Shown piece by piece: positions 10,401 through 23,000 of a stretch of DNA of 50,936 nt (position 1 is the stretch's first letter; the number at the start of each line of letters is the position of its first letter). Both the position numbers and the translations under genes were made by a program. The notes beneath the pieces are model-generated. The model saw only the letters and a list, made by a program, of their open reading frames with translations. It did not search any database and was not told where the DNA came from. The stretch is from Pelargonium nanum. Taxonomy: Eukaryota > Streptophyta > Magnoliopsida > Geraniales > Geraniaceae. The stretch spans positions 1 to 50,936 of the forward strand of contig JAYMTF010000129.1 in assembly GCA_036897485.1 (NCBI GenBank), given 5' to 3'.

Positions 10401-13400
10401 ATTTATCATTTTATGCTCCATTATTTCTTACACGGACTTTTGACTTTTGCAGTATATTTCTTCTGCTATGTATATCTAATAATCACTTGATTACAGATGG
10501 GGTAAAAACAGTAGCCAGTTGGTGCTTCCTAACAAGGTTACAGTTATCTGTTCAGGCGTTGAAGGCACATATTTTCCTAGCCTTCACTTGTACGTCCAAA
10601 TCACTTAAGAAAATTAGTTTAAATTATTTGGTTTTTGCTGTGTAGGAACAATTTTTAATGAGTGTCTTTGGTTTTCCTTTCCTTCTTTAGAGTTGTATGC
10701 AAATGTGGGTCCTGTGGGACACAGAAGAAAGCACTCAGTGAATGGGAACGGCATACCGGTTCCAAATCAAGAAATTGGAGGGCTAGTATCAGAGTGAAAG
10801 ATACCATGTTACCTCTTGAAGAATGGGTTTGTGCTCTTTTTCCTCTTCCTTCTCTCGTTATTAATATTTCTCTCTGTTTTGCCTATTGCCTTTATATGCT
10901 AATCTGTTTCAAGTTATAATTAACAATTAATCCAGATATCATTGCATTGATGGTAGAAGTAGCTAGTACCAAAGTTCAACTTTGATTATGGAAATTATAT
11001 CGCTGAACTTCTAGTATAGTTTTGCTAAGTTTCATGACGAACTTTTCCCAGTGACATTGTTGAAATTTCAGCTTAAATATGAGCTGATAAATACAGCTAG
11101 AGCTGGCAAATGGGCCAATGGGCTTGGCCAAAAAACACAAGTATGCTTGTCGGGCCACTCTTTGTCAGCCAGGCCTTGTATTATTGGGCCGCGGCTCATT
11201 GTGCAAGCGCAGATCGCGGGATGGAGCCTAGGTTCAGGCCAAAACACCCACATGTTTGTTGGGTCACTTCTGCTGGCCAGGGCCTGGTTTTATCAGGCCA
11301 GATCAGTGATGTCCCACGTTTTCTCGCTCAGCTTTGTTTTTAACCACCATGCTCAAGTGGAAAACTAACCGAGTAGTTATGCTTGTACCTGTAAAACTTC
11401 TTGTGAAGTAGATTTACTTAATACAGTGCCGTTTTTTTATGTTGCAGATGCTGCAGCTAGCAGAGTTTCATGCCAATACTCTTGTTTCTGTTAAGCCTCC
11501 TAAACGGCCTTCTATTAAAGAACGAAAGCATAAATTGCTTGCTTTCTTGCAAGGTAGGTTTGACTTTTTAAGTGTATACCGTCAAAACTTAACAAGATGT
11601 TTTGCTTTACTTTATTGGACTAGTTTTGTTCGTGTGAATGATGACCACGTTCTTTGTTGTTTCCATGACAGAGAGATATGAACCAGTTTATGCCAAGTGG
11701 ACGACAGAACGATGTGCTGTATGTAGATGGGTTGAAGATTGGGACTATAATAAAATTATTATTTGCAACAGGTTTTTTAGGAGTCCCTCTTTTTCACTGA
11801 ATAGCAATTTTCTATTCACAATGCGACAACTCTTAATGAAAAGTATTATTAATTCTTTCAGATGTCAGATAGCTGTTCATCAAGAATGCTATGGGGCAAG
11901 AAATGTTAAAGATTTCACTTCATGGGTTTGCAAAGTGTGTGAGACACCTGATGTCAAGCGGGAGTGTTGTCTTTGTCCTGTTAAAGGTATGCTTCGTAGA
12001 TGTAGTGGAAATTTATGACCCGAGTCCTTCACTTTAGTAGAGAGCTTGCAAATGGTCCAATAATACCGTGCTTGGGCTGTAGGCTTGAGCCCAAGCAGGC
12101 TTGGCCCTATTATGGCCCGTGGCCCGATATTACCGAGGCCATGCCAACAAAATGAGTCTATAAGCATACTTGCGTTTTTGGCCCGAGCCCCCGGCCCTTT
12201 GGCCCATTTGCCAGATACTACGATAGACCGGCTCTCTGTTCTCCAAAATGCCTACCCTCTCCTCATGTCATGCAAATGATCCTCTAATTCTTGTACTCTG
12301 AACAAATCTCTGAATTTTCGTTTTACAATCTTCCTCTGTTAAGAATAAACCAGAAGTTCTACTGGAGTGTTCTTTTGCCTTCACTAGTCAAATTTGTGAC
12401 TTCATATGGGAATTTAGTTGCATACATGAAGCATATTGGGAATTCATTTTCAGTTTGCTACTCTATATGGTTTGTCTGACCTGATCTTGGTGGATTTTTT
12501 TTATTTTTTTTTGTCGTCTAGGGGGTGCTCTAAAGCCAACTGATGTTGAGACATTGTGGGTTCACGTTACATGTGCCTGGTTTCAACCTGAAGTTGCATT
12601 CGCAAGTGATGAAAAGATGGAGCCCGCTATTGGGATCTTAAGTATTCCATCAAATGCTTTTGTAAAGGTAGAATATCTTTGTTTTGTTTTGACTTTATTT
12701 TGGAGAGCCTCATTGTATTCTGTATCCTATAGAACCTTGTTTAGTTGTTTACGCGAAGTGATACAGAATGCGCACTATGTCTTCAATCATAGATCTAGCA
12801 GTCTCATTTTAGTATGTCGATTGAAGTGTCATATGTACTGTTTTAATCTAAATGGTGCCATGTTTTCGTGAACTGCAGATTTGTGTTATTTGTAAGCAAA
12901 TTCATGGTTCTTGCACGCAATGCAGCAAGTGTTCTACGTATTACCATGCAATGTGTGCATCTAGGGCAGGATATCGGATGGAGGTAAGTAACATATTGGT
13001 CGTTAATGTACGTCTTTTGCACGGATTCAACAACACAACCCTCACTTATTTACAGCACGTTGTGTATAGTAGAAGCATTCTTCGCAAATGATTTATTCTG
13101 AAAACCTTTCCATCAACCGTGTACATGAAATTATTAGTTTCATCTAATTCTGTTCATGCCATCATATCATCTTTTGTTTTTGTTCCGTAATACTCGATCA
13201 TTCCTTTTTTTTGGCGACATGCTGTTTAAGATTAACATATTAATTGTCATTCAAATTGCAGTTGCACTGCTTGGAGCAAAAGGGTAGGCAGATCACAAAA
13301 ATGGTGTCGTATTGTGCATATCATAGGTACGCATCTTCATTCGGTTTATTTTTTGCTCTAACTTCACCATTCCCACCATCTATTGCGCATTCATGAATCT

Positions 13401-15907
13401 TCAAATTGGTATTCTAATTTTTGTGTTCACGGTTTTGTTTTAAATCCAGGGCTCCAAATCCGGATAATGTGTTGGTTATACAAAGTCCTTTAGGGGTTTT
13501 CTCAGCCAAAAGCCTTCTCCAGAATAAGAAAAAATCCGGCTCTAGACTAATTTCATCCGCTAGGAAAAAGTTTGAAGAGGTTTCTACTGTTGAAGTTAAC
13601 GAGTCAGATCCATTCTCTGCCGCAAGGTGCCGCGTGTATAAAAGACCGGAGAATAACAAAAAGGTAGGTTACAGTGCAACTAATTAAAAATAAATGTAGT
13701 TATGTGAAACACATGCAAAGTATGGTTTTGATGCCATTTACCCTCGTGTGTGTGTGTATATATATATATAATATGGAATTCATTGTTTCCTCACTATTTT
13801 TTCCCCGGTTGTAGAGAATAGAAGAAGAAGCAGTTTCCCATCACGTGATGGGACCTCGCTGGCATCCTTTAAGTGAAATACGAAGTTTGAACATGTTCCG
13901 GGTAAATTTTGTTTGTTTCATATAAGAATCAAAAGAATAATCTAGAGGCGACGTTCTTCTCATTTCATTTCTTTCTCGGGATTTGCAGGTAGTGGAGGAG
14001 CCTAAAACTTTTTCGTCTTTCAGAGAGCGGCTTTATCATTTACAGGCAAATATTTATCCTTCTTTGCAGAAATCGATTGTCCTATGTATAGATTAAGTTT
14101 CTGACTACTGTCTTCTTATATACAACTTCAGAGAACAGAACACGATCGAGTGTGCTTCGGTAGATCTGGAATACACGGGTGGGGGCTCTTTGCTCGTAGG
14201 AATATTCAGGAAGGAGAAATGGTGCGTAAGCTATAAGTTAAAACTATTAACTATGAAAAATATTTTGTATATTTGGTGTAGTTGAAAAGGGCTAAACTCG
14301 AACCCTACCTGCAACTCTGCAAGAGGTGCGGGTTCGCCTGATCCGATCCAAACCTGAAGCCTGAACTCAAAAAATGCGGGTTGTAGTTCGGGTAGAGTTG
14401 CCAATTGGGTTTCGGACTGGGAGTGCAGTTTTCACTTTTCAGTACAAAATGAACATGTTGCCTGACCCGAAAACTGACTTGCTCTATTTTGTGTGACCCA
14501 AATCCACAAAAATGTGGGTCTAGATAGACTAGATTTGGATGGTTCGTTGGTGTATATCAAGAAGTGGAGTCTCTCTCTCTCTTTTTCTCATCTTGTCATT
14601 TTCCTGTCTTCAGGTTCTTGAATATCGTGGTGAACAGGTTAGAGGTAGTATTGCGGATCTGAGAGAGGCTCGCTACCGACTAGAAGGCAAAGACTGCTAT
14701 GTGAGATAATTACTTGATTTTCTTCTTTACTTATAGTTTTTTTAACAAAGTTTAGGATTGTTTTTATTTTGGTGAGAGAACCTTCGGTGTTTGAAATGAT
14801 AATAATCATTCTCTGTTTTCTTTTCCGGAGTCTCCTCTATTTAGTGCAAAGACACTTCACTATTGTTTTATTTGTTCTCATTCTTTACTTAACAGTTGTG
14901 TTGGCATGTTTTGGTGTGCAGCTGTTCAAGATAAGCGAAGAAGTCGTGGTGGATGCCACCGATAAAGGAAACATTGCACGCCTAATTAACCATTCGGTAC
15001 GTGTTATGCACATCTTTCCTCTTTTCTACCTATGCATTCTAGTATCAATGAATTGCTTCTTTTCACAATAACAACACGAGGAACCCCATGAACTTTTAAC
15101 ATTTGGCAGCCGGGCACCATGCTGTTGGGGGCAAAAATGAGTAATAGTGCATTGCACCCAAAGTTACCTTGTTTTGAGTTGGGAGCAAAAACACCGTATA
15201 AACCCACCTTCCCTTCTGTCTCTCCATGCCCCTTCTCCGGCCAAAGATAGGCACTGAGAACAACAACCAGGCCAATGCCGGTGCCGGAAAAGGGAGAGGA
15301 GAGAAGAAAGGAGATGGATATTCACAGGAGTTGACTGATACTTACTGTCTGACTCGACCGTGTATAAATCTTGAGTATGTTTAATTGCCATGTGAGGCTT
15401 ATTAGTAAATTGTACTCCCAAACTACCTAGTTTTGAGTTGGGGCGAAAAAACCCTAAAATCCCATCGTCCCTTCTCCGGCCAAGACTGACGGCAAAGACG
15501 AGAATATAGAGAAGATGGATTTTCATATCAGTTGACTGATACTCGTTTCACTGTGAAGTCTTTAGTTTCCTGTTCGCCATCCCGATTTCTACTTACTTGA
15601 CTGTATATAAACCTTTTGATTTCAGTGTATGCCGAATTGCTACGCGAGGATTATGAGTGTAGGTGATGAACAAAGCAGAATCGTACTTATTGCCAAGACT
15701 AACGTCTCTGCCGGAGATGAGCTAACGTATTCTACTCTCCTATCAGTCTTTCACTGGCTCATTCCCATTTTAATATTCTATTGACCCTTAATGCGATGTT
15801 TTTAACAAATTTTCAGGTATGATTACTTGTTCGACCCGGATGAACCCGACGAATTCAAAGTGCCTTGCATGTGTAAAGCTCCGAACTGCCGGAAGTTCAT
15901 GAACTAG
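7401..15907 (+). CDS. ATX5: Histone-lysine N-methyltransferase, ATX3/4/5 type (trithorax-like), 22 exons
   Basis: Exons: 7401-8378, 8483-8538, 8626-8839, 9768-9896, 10015-10152, 10258-10349, 10497-10589, 10691-10826, 11448-11553, 11672-11771, 11862-11986, 12522-12667, 12879-12983, 13262-13326, 13450-13663, 13815-13901, 13989-14045, 14132-14221, 14614-14700, 14922-14996, 15626-15726, 15817-15907. All phases agree and give about 1094 residues. Domains in order: basic N-terminus; PWWP about 270-345; CxxC pair near 428; PHD about 467-525 ([18 protein letters not shown]); extended PHD about 660-830 ([20 protein letters not shown]); SET about 948-1070 with [15 protein letters not shown] and ELTYDY; post-[11 protein letters not shown]. 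The catalytic landmarks are intact, so an active nuclear H3K4-type methyltransferase is expected. Introns 3 and 17 start with GC. The assignment to the ATX3/4/5 clade is firm; ATX5 rather than ATX3 or ATX4 rests on gene order. A second in-frame Met lies at codon 11. Confidence 0.95.
8895..9275. mobile_element. hAT-like MITE in ATX intron 3
   Basis: The ends GTTTGGTAACA (8900) and TGTTACCAAAC (9259-9269) are inverted copies, and AAGCAAGT-like phrases recur inside. The roughly 380-bp AT-rich element has no coding capacity. Assignment to the hAT superfamily is a guess from the ends. Confidence 0.5.
9353..9551. mobile_element. Stowaway-type MITE, left end decayed
   Basis: The right end reads GACACTCATTTTGGGACGGA followed by CTAAGTA, the typical end of Stowaway (Tc1/mariner-like) MITEs in plants. 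The left end keeps only AATGAGTGTCCGTTTTCC. It lies in intron 3 of the ATX gene, next to the element at 8895-9275. Confidence 0.7.
11098..11300 (+). repeat. GGGCC-rich dispersed repeat, copy 1 (ATX intron 8)
   Basis: It starts GGCAAATGGGCCAATGGGC, then GGCCAAAAAACACAAGTATG, and continues with several GGGCC and GGCCAG boxes. The same element occurs in opposite orientation at 12038-12233 in intron 11. The open frames within it are not genes. Confidence 0.7.
12038..12233 (-). repeat. GGGCC-rich dispersed repeat, copy 2, inverted (ATX intron 11)
   Basis: Read on the minus strand it begins GGCAAATGGGCCAAAGGGCC, then GGGCCAAAAACGCAAGTATG. It then runs through GGGCC boxes to TATTATTGGACC. This matches copy 1 at 11098-11300 in the same order, so the two form an inverted pair around exons 9-11. 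Confidence 0.7.
13746..13772. repeat. (TG)n(TA)n microsatellite in ATX intron 15
   Basis: A run of TG repeats passes directly into TA repeats, just before the acceptor of exon 16. Confidence 0.9.
14285..14535. repeat. Degenerate dispersed repeat in ATX intron 18
   Basis: The segment is marked by phrases such as GTGCGGGTTCGCCTGATCC, GTTCGGGTAGAGTTGCCAAT and AATGTGGGTCTAGA. Related phrases occur at 31600-31925 and 42352-42450. No inverted ends or coding capacity are seen, so the class is unknown. Confidence 0.5.
15150..15545. repeat. Direct duplication in ATX intron 20
   Basis: Copy A (about 15150-15345) and copy B (about 15408-15545) share TTTTGAGTTGGG, CCTTCTCCGGCCAAGA-like and GTTGACTGATACT segments in the same order. 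They are degenerate, differ in length and are separated by about 60 bp. They make intron 20 (14997-15625) the second longest of the gene. Confidence 0.7.
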
Positions 15908-17022
15908 AACAGCTTTTCTGCTCAATCTCAACCATTTGTTTATCTCTGCAAAGAGTACTAACCAATCTCTCACAGTTCCTACACTGAATCTGTAATTTTT
16001 GGTAGAGGAAAAGTGTATCTTGTTTTCTTTGTTCTTTGTTTTTTCTTCTTTTGACAAAACTTTTAAGCTTAATAATAAAAAGAAAGCTAGTAGGCAGGTT
16101 GTTGCTTCACTTCAAGTATTGTAAATTTGTTGATACATTTTGATCATTTTTTCAATCAAAGCTAACACATTTTGTATCATCAAGATTGCCCCAAATGAAT
16201 GGAAAAATAAAATTATTGACATAAAAGAAAATGATGTTTCATTTTGATTCCTCGACTACTTATTTTATTCTGAATCGCTATTCAATTTGGTCTCTAAACT
16301 ATCCATGTAGTTTCGTTTTTGGTTAAAACTGTGCTATTTTATTTTTAATTGGTCCAATCCGTATCTCAGCGTCACATTAGGCTGACGTGTCAATATTTAG
16401 GGGACAATTTTTGAGGACATGGCGACTATGTGCCAAGTATACATGGTTTCATTCGTGAATTTACTAACACAGGTGTCACGTGGTTATCACATCGACAAAA
16501 CATTTGGTGTCAACCTAATTTGTCGGCACCATTATAAATTAGACTAATTTGAAACAAAATAACATGTTAGGGACCAAATTGGAACAATACTCAAATTGGG
16601 TTCCATTTCAAAACAAAATGAATAGTTATGGAACCAAAAATAAACATTTTCTAACAAAAAAGCTTCACTTTTCATTTTCTGCACACAAATACCACCAACC
16701 TCAAATTTTTGTTTTCATTCCCATTTCAAATACACCAATACACAACATCAGAGCATGTGAAACTTCTTTTTGATCTCAAGTTTCTATAGATCAATCTTAT
16801 AGTAGGTTTTATAGTGTATCGTATCACAGAATTTGAAAGCAAAGCATAAAGCACTTACCGAACATGGAGAACATTAGGGCAAATCGTTTCCGAGAACTCA
16901 TCTCTGAGGGGCAAAAGGCGAATTAGCTTTTATTTCATTGCTGAGAATGATGAAACAACAGAAACACAGGAAATGCTAAAATAACTGAATGAGAAAGGAA
17001 TTTAAAGATAAAGAAAATTGTC
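15908..17022. other. Convergent intergenic region between ATX and HIZ2-like genes
   Basis: It contains the ATX 3' UTR, with AATAATAAAAAG near 16068 as a candidate poly(A) signal, the MITE-like repeat at 16236-16645, and the 3' end of the minus-strand HIZ2-like gene. I see no further gene. Confidence 0.7.
16236..16645. mobile_element. MITE-like repeat with imperfect inverted ends
   Basis: The left part (TTTGATTCCTCGACTACTTA, CAATTTGGTCTCTAAAC) is matched in reverse by the right part (GTTAGGGACCAAATTGGAAC, then AAATGAATAGTTATGGAACC). The core holds GGCTGACGTGTCA-like phrases common in plant dispersed repeats. There is no coding capacity. Confidence 0.55.
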
Positions 17023-20000
17023 TCAATGTGTACTTTCAGGAGAATGATGTATCCGACTTAAAACAACCGACTCTGACTCATTTGACTCAGGCTTCAAAGC
17101 CTTGGAGGAACCATCTGAATAACATAAGGAATCAGTCATACCATCACCTAAGCTCATCGGACTTTCCTCTGAAGGATCGCCATTGGTCTTAGCTCCGTTG
17201 ATAATGGAATCACTATTTGGAGCTGAGAAGCAATCCTTGTCAGCAGCAGCATCTGAGTTCGCTAACTCAGAGGCGATCTCATCTTTTTTCTCAAAATTGG
17301 ATATAGGTAATGGCTCCTCCTCTGGGTTCTCGTGGTTCTCGGCATCAGTTGGTGTTTCCAACTTCACTGGAGAAGGGGTCAAAATGTGCTCCTGCACCTC
17401 CAGATCAGAAATTGGAACTAGCTCCTCCGGTTCCTCCTTAACAGCTTCCGTTGGACCTGGCACAGCTTCCGTTGGACCTGACACAGCTTCTGATTTTTGT
17501 TGATCAGAAGTTGAAACCAATGCATCTGTCATTTCCTCGTTGGAAGCCAACACTTGCTCGTCCGTTTTTTCCTCCTTGTGGTTTGGGATTTTATCGTCCT
17601 CTTTCTCTAGATTGGTTGCGGTGATGACATCAAGTACCTTCCCGCTAACTGGCATGCCTTTTGACTCTAGGCGCTGCTTCTTATAAAGGTCCATGGCTCT
17701 CTGCAAGAAGGATAAAAATAATTAGTAAAGAAAGAATCAAAATATACAGTATTTTTAATGTCATAACCATCAAACTTTATGCTCTATGAAAAAATCCCCA
17801 GACAAAGCCTCTTTATAGATTTTGACACTAGGATTGGAAAAGCTTTTTAGGCTTCATATACTTTACGTTACGGAACTAGATGGATATCCTAATCTCTGAC
17901 CGAATAAGGAATGCTGGTCAACAACTCCTCATATGGAAGCCCCGACCACATCCAAAGCTAGGAATTCCCAAAAGTATATATGACAAAGGGAAATTTAGCA
18001 TATATTCAAGATCAGAATAAATAATGCATAAAAAATATATATCAGAATAATGATATGCGCATAGTTAGCATTAACTCTATTAATAGTACTAAGGAGCATA
18101 AAAAATGCTAAAACAATTAGCCTCTATTATACTTTCTTCGAATCAACCAGAATGGGAAAACAGTCTGGTCATTGTTCTCAAGCAAAATTTTCCAATTTGG
18201 AAAATTACTAAAAGTGTGTACACTCAGATGTAGCAAGGGTTTTGTGGAATCAATCAACATGACAAAAGTACCTTAAAAACAAGGTCCTTGGTGTTGGGGA
18301 AAAGCGAAGGGTTCTGTAGTGCAAGGGAGATTTTCAATCTTGGTCTTTCACCACCCTGTCACCAAATAATAGAAAATTTAATTAATATTATAAAAAAGGC
18401 AATTCCAGATATGTAAAGGAGGGAAAAGAGAGAATTCTGATTGAGATTTTATACCTCCAGATTAACAGATACGGTAACGTCTTCAACAATAGTTCCTTCC
18501 TCTTCTGGATCCAGTAACTTCATACATTTGCTATACAATTCTGGGTATGCAAGGTCTCCCGATATGTCAAGCTTAGAAAGATAAGCGCAAGAAAGCTGAG
18601 CAACATCATTATAACTCCGTCTTTTAGAAGGGCCGGGCATCTCCTTGCTGACAGCTTTAGGTTGGGATTGATAATTTTTTATTCCAGAGGTAATACCGGA
18701 CATTGTTTCAGCCTCTTTAGCATGAACGCCAACATGGTTACGCTCATGCTGAGACTTTTGCCCGATCTGGCCGGTTGAGAATTCATCATCCATGGCATGC
18801 ACTGGATAGTCTTCTTTCTGGGAAGAGGAGGGTAGGTCCTTGTTCACATCACCATTTTGCCCTTTCCACATCTCTGCACTAGTTTCCCAGCTCCTTCTAT
18901 TCATAGGATGCCTGTTCTGGTCCCAGTCAGGAGCCCCATACATGTGAGGTTCCTCCCTAAAAACACCATTGTTCCCATCCCATCCATGCAAGTGAGAGGG
19001 ACCTGAACCATCCATCATATTCTGCCAACCAAGTGGTCGTAGATGACCAGAAAACCTGTCAGCATCAGGGATATGATAAGGAATCCCAGCATGATTCATT
19101 TCCATTGGCCTAACACCAAATAGAGGAGGAGATGGAAACTGTGGCATCATTGCTTGAAATCCTCCATGAGGCGGCCCATGTTGGAAAGGCATGAACCCAT
19201 TTGGCATAGGTGAAGACCAACTTGGAACACCCCTCCAGGCATTTCCGTGCCCTCTTGCCGAATTGTGATCACCACTCCGTTTGTAGCGAGCACTTGAGTT
19301 AAATCTACTATCATCTTCTAATGAACCCATGTAGGACGGACTGTCAACACCAGCCCTAAAACCAGGCAGAGGAGGAATCGAAGAAGAATTGTTCTGACTG
19401 TTTCTACCGTAAAATGATGAATCTGCTTGAGAGGAGTCATCTCCCAAAGGCTTCTCCAAAGGTAAGTCCCGACTTGATCTGTCCTCTGTGGCAAAAGTAT
19501 CTCTTGCGTCGATGGAGGAACCATTCCTCCGGGCAGTTTCTTCAACATCAAGATTCCGCCTAACACCAGATCTGTTCATGTATCTGCGCTCAACACTATT
19601 TGATGAAGGCGATCTTTCCACTAAAGCCATTGGCGAAGCCTTGGAACCAGCAGATCTTTCAGCTGACAACTCTCCAAGATGGCCATCCTCCATTTTGTTA
19701 GGTTTGTCCGTGGATCTGTATTTGGAACTTCTCTCTGGCACTCCAGAAAAGCCAACTACCTCTCTTGAAGAAACTGCTTTAGACCTTTGTTCTGACACTG
19801 AATCTCTGTATTTAGATTCCTCTGATTTATAATTCCTGTATGTAACAAGACAAATATTAGGAGAGCTACGGTATCAACCAAAAGAATTTCTAATAAACAT
19901 AAAAATGACAAAGTTATAGTCAGCTTGGATGCTACTATATTCATATAAAGCAACCCATATACTAGACATATATGTCATTAGAACAGAACTTATCGTACTC

Positions 20001-23000
20001 CAGAGAGAAGCATATAACAGTATTACGGCAGACAACATTTCAGAATAAACACAGTACTATTAAATACTGGATTTGGGAGATAAGACTACCTATAAGGTAA
20101 CATATCGACTTAATACCCAACCGCTTTGAGATAGAATGATAATTACCTATGTTCATCTATGCTAACATGTGAATTGGGATTCGGGGAAATCTTCCTCCTG
20201 TTACTAGCAGAGTCTGCATGGACTTGACGTGACTGAGACCTTCCCCGATCAGCTTCTGATTCAACTCTACTGCTGCTCAAAGGTTTCTTTTCCATGTCAG
20301 AATAGTGACCTCTGGTAGCTCTGGCCTTAGAATCATTATAATCATCACGATCATCCGGCGATCTTTTCCTTCCACGGCTATCTTTGTATCTAGCACTTCG
20401 ATCATCATGGTCATAATCTCGCTCTCTGTCACGGTCCGCTTCTAGGTCTCTGTCCCGGTTACGTTCACGATCTCGATCTCGGCCTCGGCTTCGTTCTTTG
20501 TCTCTTTCTCTGTCTCTGTCCCAGTCCTGATCCCGATCCCAGTCACGATCATAATCACGGTCGCGGTCATGGTCACGGTCACGATTGCGGTCTCTTTCTC
20601 TTTCTCGATCGCGTTCACTTTCACGCTCATGGTCGTGGTAGCGATCACGGACGCGGTCACGGGTAGGGTCCAAGTCACGCTCACGATCATTCTCTTGCTC
20701 GCGGTCCTGGTCCAAAGGCTTTGATTTCTTTTGTCGATTTTCTGCTATATCTTTATCATCTCTTAAATGTTTGTCATCAGACCTGCTGCTAGTATGATCT
20801 TTTGCAGGGCGTTCATCTCTCTGCTTGTCATCTCGATGTTTGTTGTCCCAATTAAAGTCTTCACGATATTTATCTCTATATCTATCATCCTTGTGCTTCT
20901 CATCCTTCTGTTTTCCATCCTTGGAAATATCATCCTTCGAAGACAATCTTCTGTTGTCTATGGTATCTCCAACATTATCTAAATGCTTATCTCCATCACC
21001 AGAACCATCTCCCTTCCTCCTATTTCGTTTTTCAAGATGGTTCTCTGGTTCAATATCCACTGCATTTGGTTCTGCAAAAAGAGATTAATCAAGATGTAAA
21101 CTAGAGCTCTAAACCATTAGAAGAGCGAACAACGATAACTGCATGAGAATGGCAATCACAAATAAGCATTCACTGCAATTGGTGCATAAATTACTGAAGC
21201 CCTTAGTGTGTGTGTGTGTGCATCCCAACATTACATACAGAAAACTTACTTACTTTTCGCGGTCATTGTAACTCTATTCGAACTTCACTCTTCATATGAA
21301 CAATAGTACCGACAATCCAGCAGAACCAATATGTACATCCCATTATATTGAAGTTTTATATTTACATCAAATCAACTGGGTTCATATTCCATAATTCATT
21401 TCCACAATTCTATCCAAGACCCTCTAACACTACCAACATACTTTTGAGGATAAATGCACTTTTATGCAATAGGATTGTACCAAACTGGAAACACCCTCTA
21501 ATCTATAGATATTTAAAGCTTAGCAGCAGCAAATAAGTTACTGTTCCAATGCATTTATATGCCAAAGTATAAAAAACACCATAATATAAACAAGGATATG
21601 TTATGCTCTCAGATTAACATTTTAGATATGTGACTGCTTTTACTTCCCAAAAACAACTTAAATTAAAGCATAAGAGTATCATGTGGGTTGCCAAGCAGAA
21701 TTTCAATGGTAGGCAGAGAATATACATAATTGAGCAAGTCAATGACTCAATGCACAACTAAAAAAACAGATAACATTCTGAAAATTCTGCTGCTTACTGC
21801 AACCTTCCATCTACCCACACAAAAGAAGAAGGTAATCATAGACCTCCATATCAATATTATTTACTATGAAGATCAGAAAGCACACATGTCAAGAAAACCT
21901 ATGACAATTTCACACCTTAGAGAAAAGACAATCATACTTCACCTAGCAGTCACATGAATTTTTTCCTGGTAAGTAAAAAGGATCACTTTGACTGTTGGTG
22001 AATAACTTACCAAACAATACACGAACCTTATTTTAACATGTAAGTAACATCTACATAACGGAACAGGTATGCTGAGTGAACCAACCCTATTTTTCAACAT
22101 CGAATATGAACATGTGACCATACATCCTTTGTGTGGAAGCCGCCTATATATTAATTTACCTTAAAAAGAGACGGGGTGGCTTCCACACCAAGGATGACCA
22201 TCCATCACTAAAATGCACTCCCTCCCTCCCAAAATGAGTGTCCACTTTCAATTTTTCCAATTATACGTATAATTAGTGGTTAATTTTTGCTCATGTGCCC
22301 ACATGGCTCTATTGTAATAAACTCAAGTGGTTCTAATCAACTTATACTAGGAAAGTTATTGGCAATTCATACATAGCTAACTTACTAAAATGATAAGTAC
22401 ACACTCGTTTAGGAATGAAAAATATTGAGAAAGTGGGCAATCATTTTGGGAGGGAGTGAATTATAACTAGTTAACGTGAAATAAGGTAGCCAAATGAGTA
22501 TATGTACCCAAAAGTCCACACTTGAAACTTGAAACTTGAAATGCAAATGCATAAAAGTATGTTTCCAACAATATCAAGATTGATAAACTACATAAATACT
22601 TAACATGAACAACTTACAGCAACAATAAAGTAGGCATATGAGGTTCTCATTGTCCTATCAAAATATACCATAAAACTTTCCTTCTAACTTCTCAACATAC
22701 AAATCTAACCTTTTCAGTTTCCAGTATCTAAATTCCATACATACTTGGCTTGGTTAAGCAAAGTCATCATTATATCAGTTCTATGCAGCTTCAAGAAACC
22801 ATCTTTTCAAAACAAGCAATGTCATAAAGACCAAGTATTTTGTTTCATAACTAAATCTCAACTAAAAAAAAAACAAAAAGTTGCGAATTTTACAATATCA
22901 GGAATGTGTTTTAGAGACTGGAACTTCAATGCATACAGAAAAATAGTCTTCCCCAACAAATAATACAATAAGAGTTTTAAGTTTTAACACAAGATACATA

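Noticed and set aside
16549..16773. Small plus-strand gene
   Set aside because: It overlaps the inverted end of a MITE-like repeat and has no recognisable protein features.
20442..21088. Long open frames in other frames over the Arg/Asp/Glu repeat
   Set aside because: They are shadows of the repetitive codons of HIZ2-like exon 2.
22123..22196. Identification of the foldback as MIR169
   Set aside because: The CCAAGGATG string is shared with miR169, but the flanking bases and the opposite arm do not fit.
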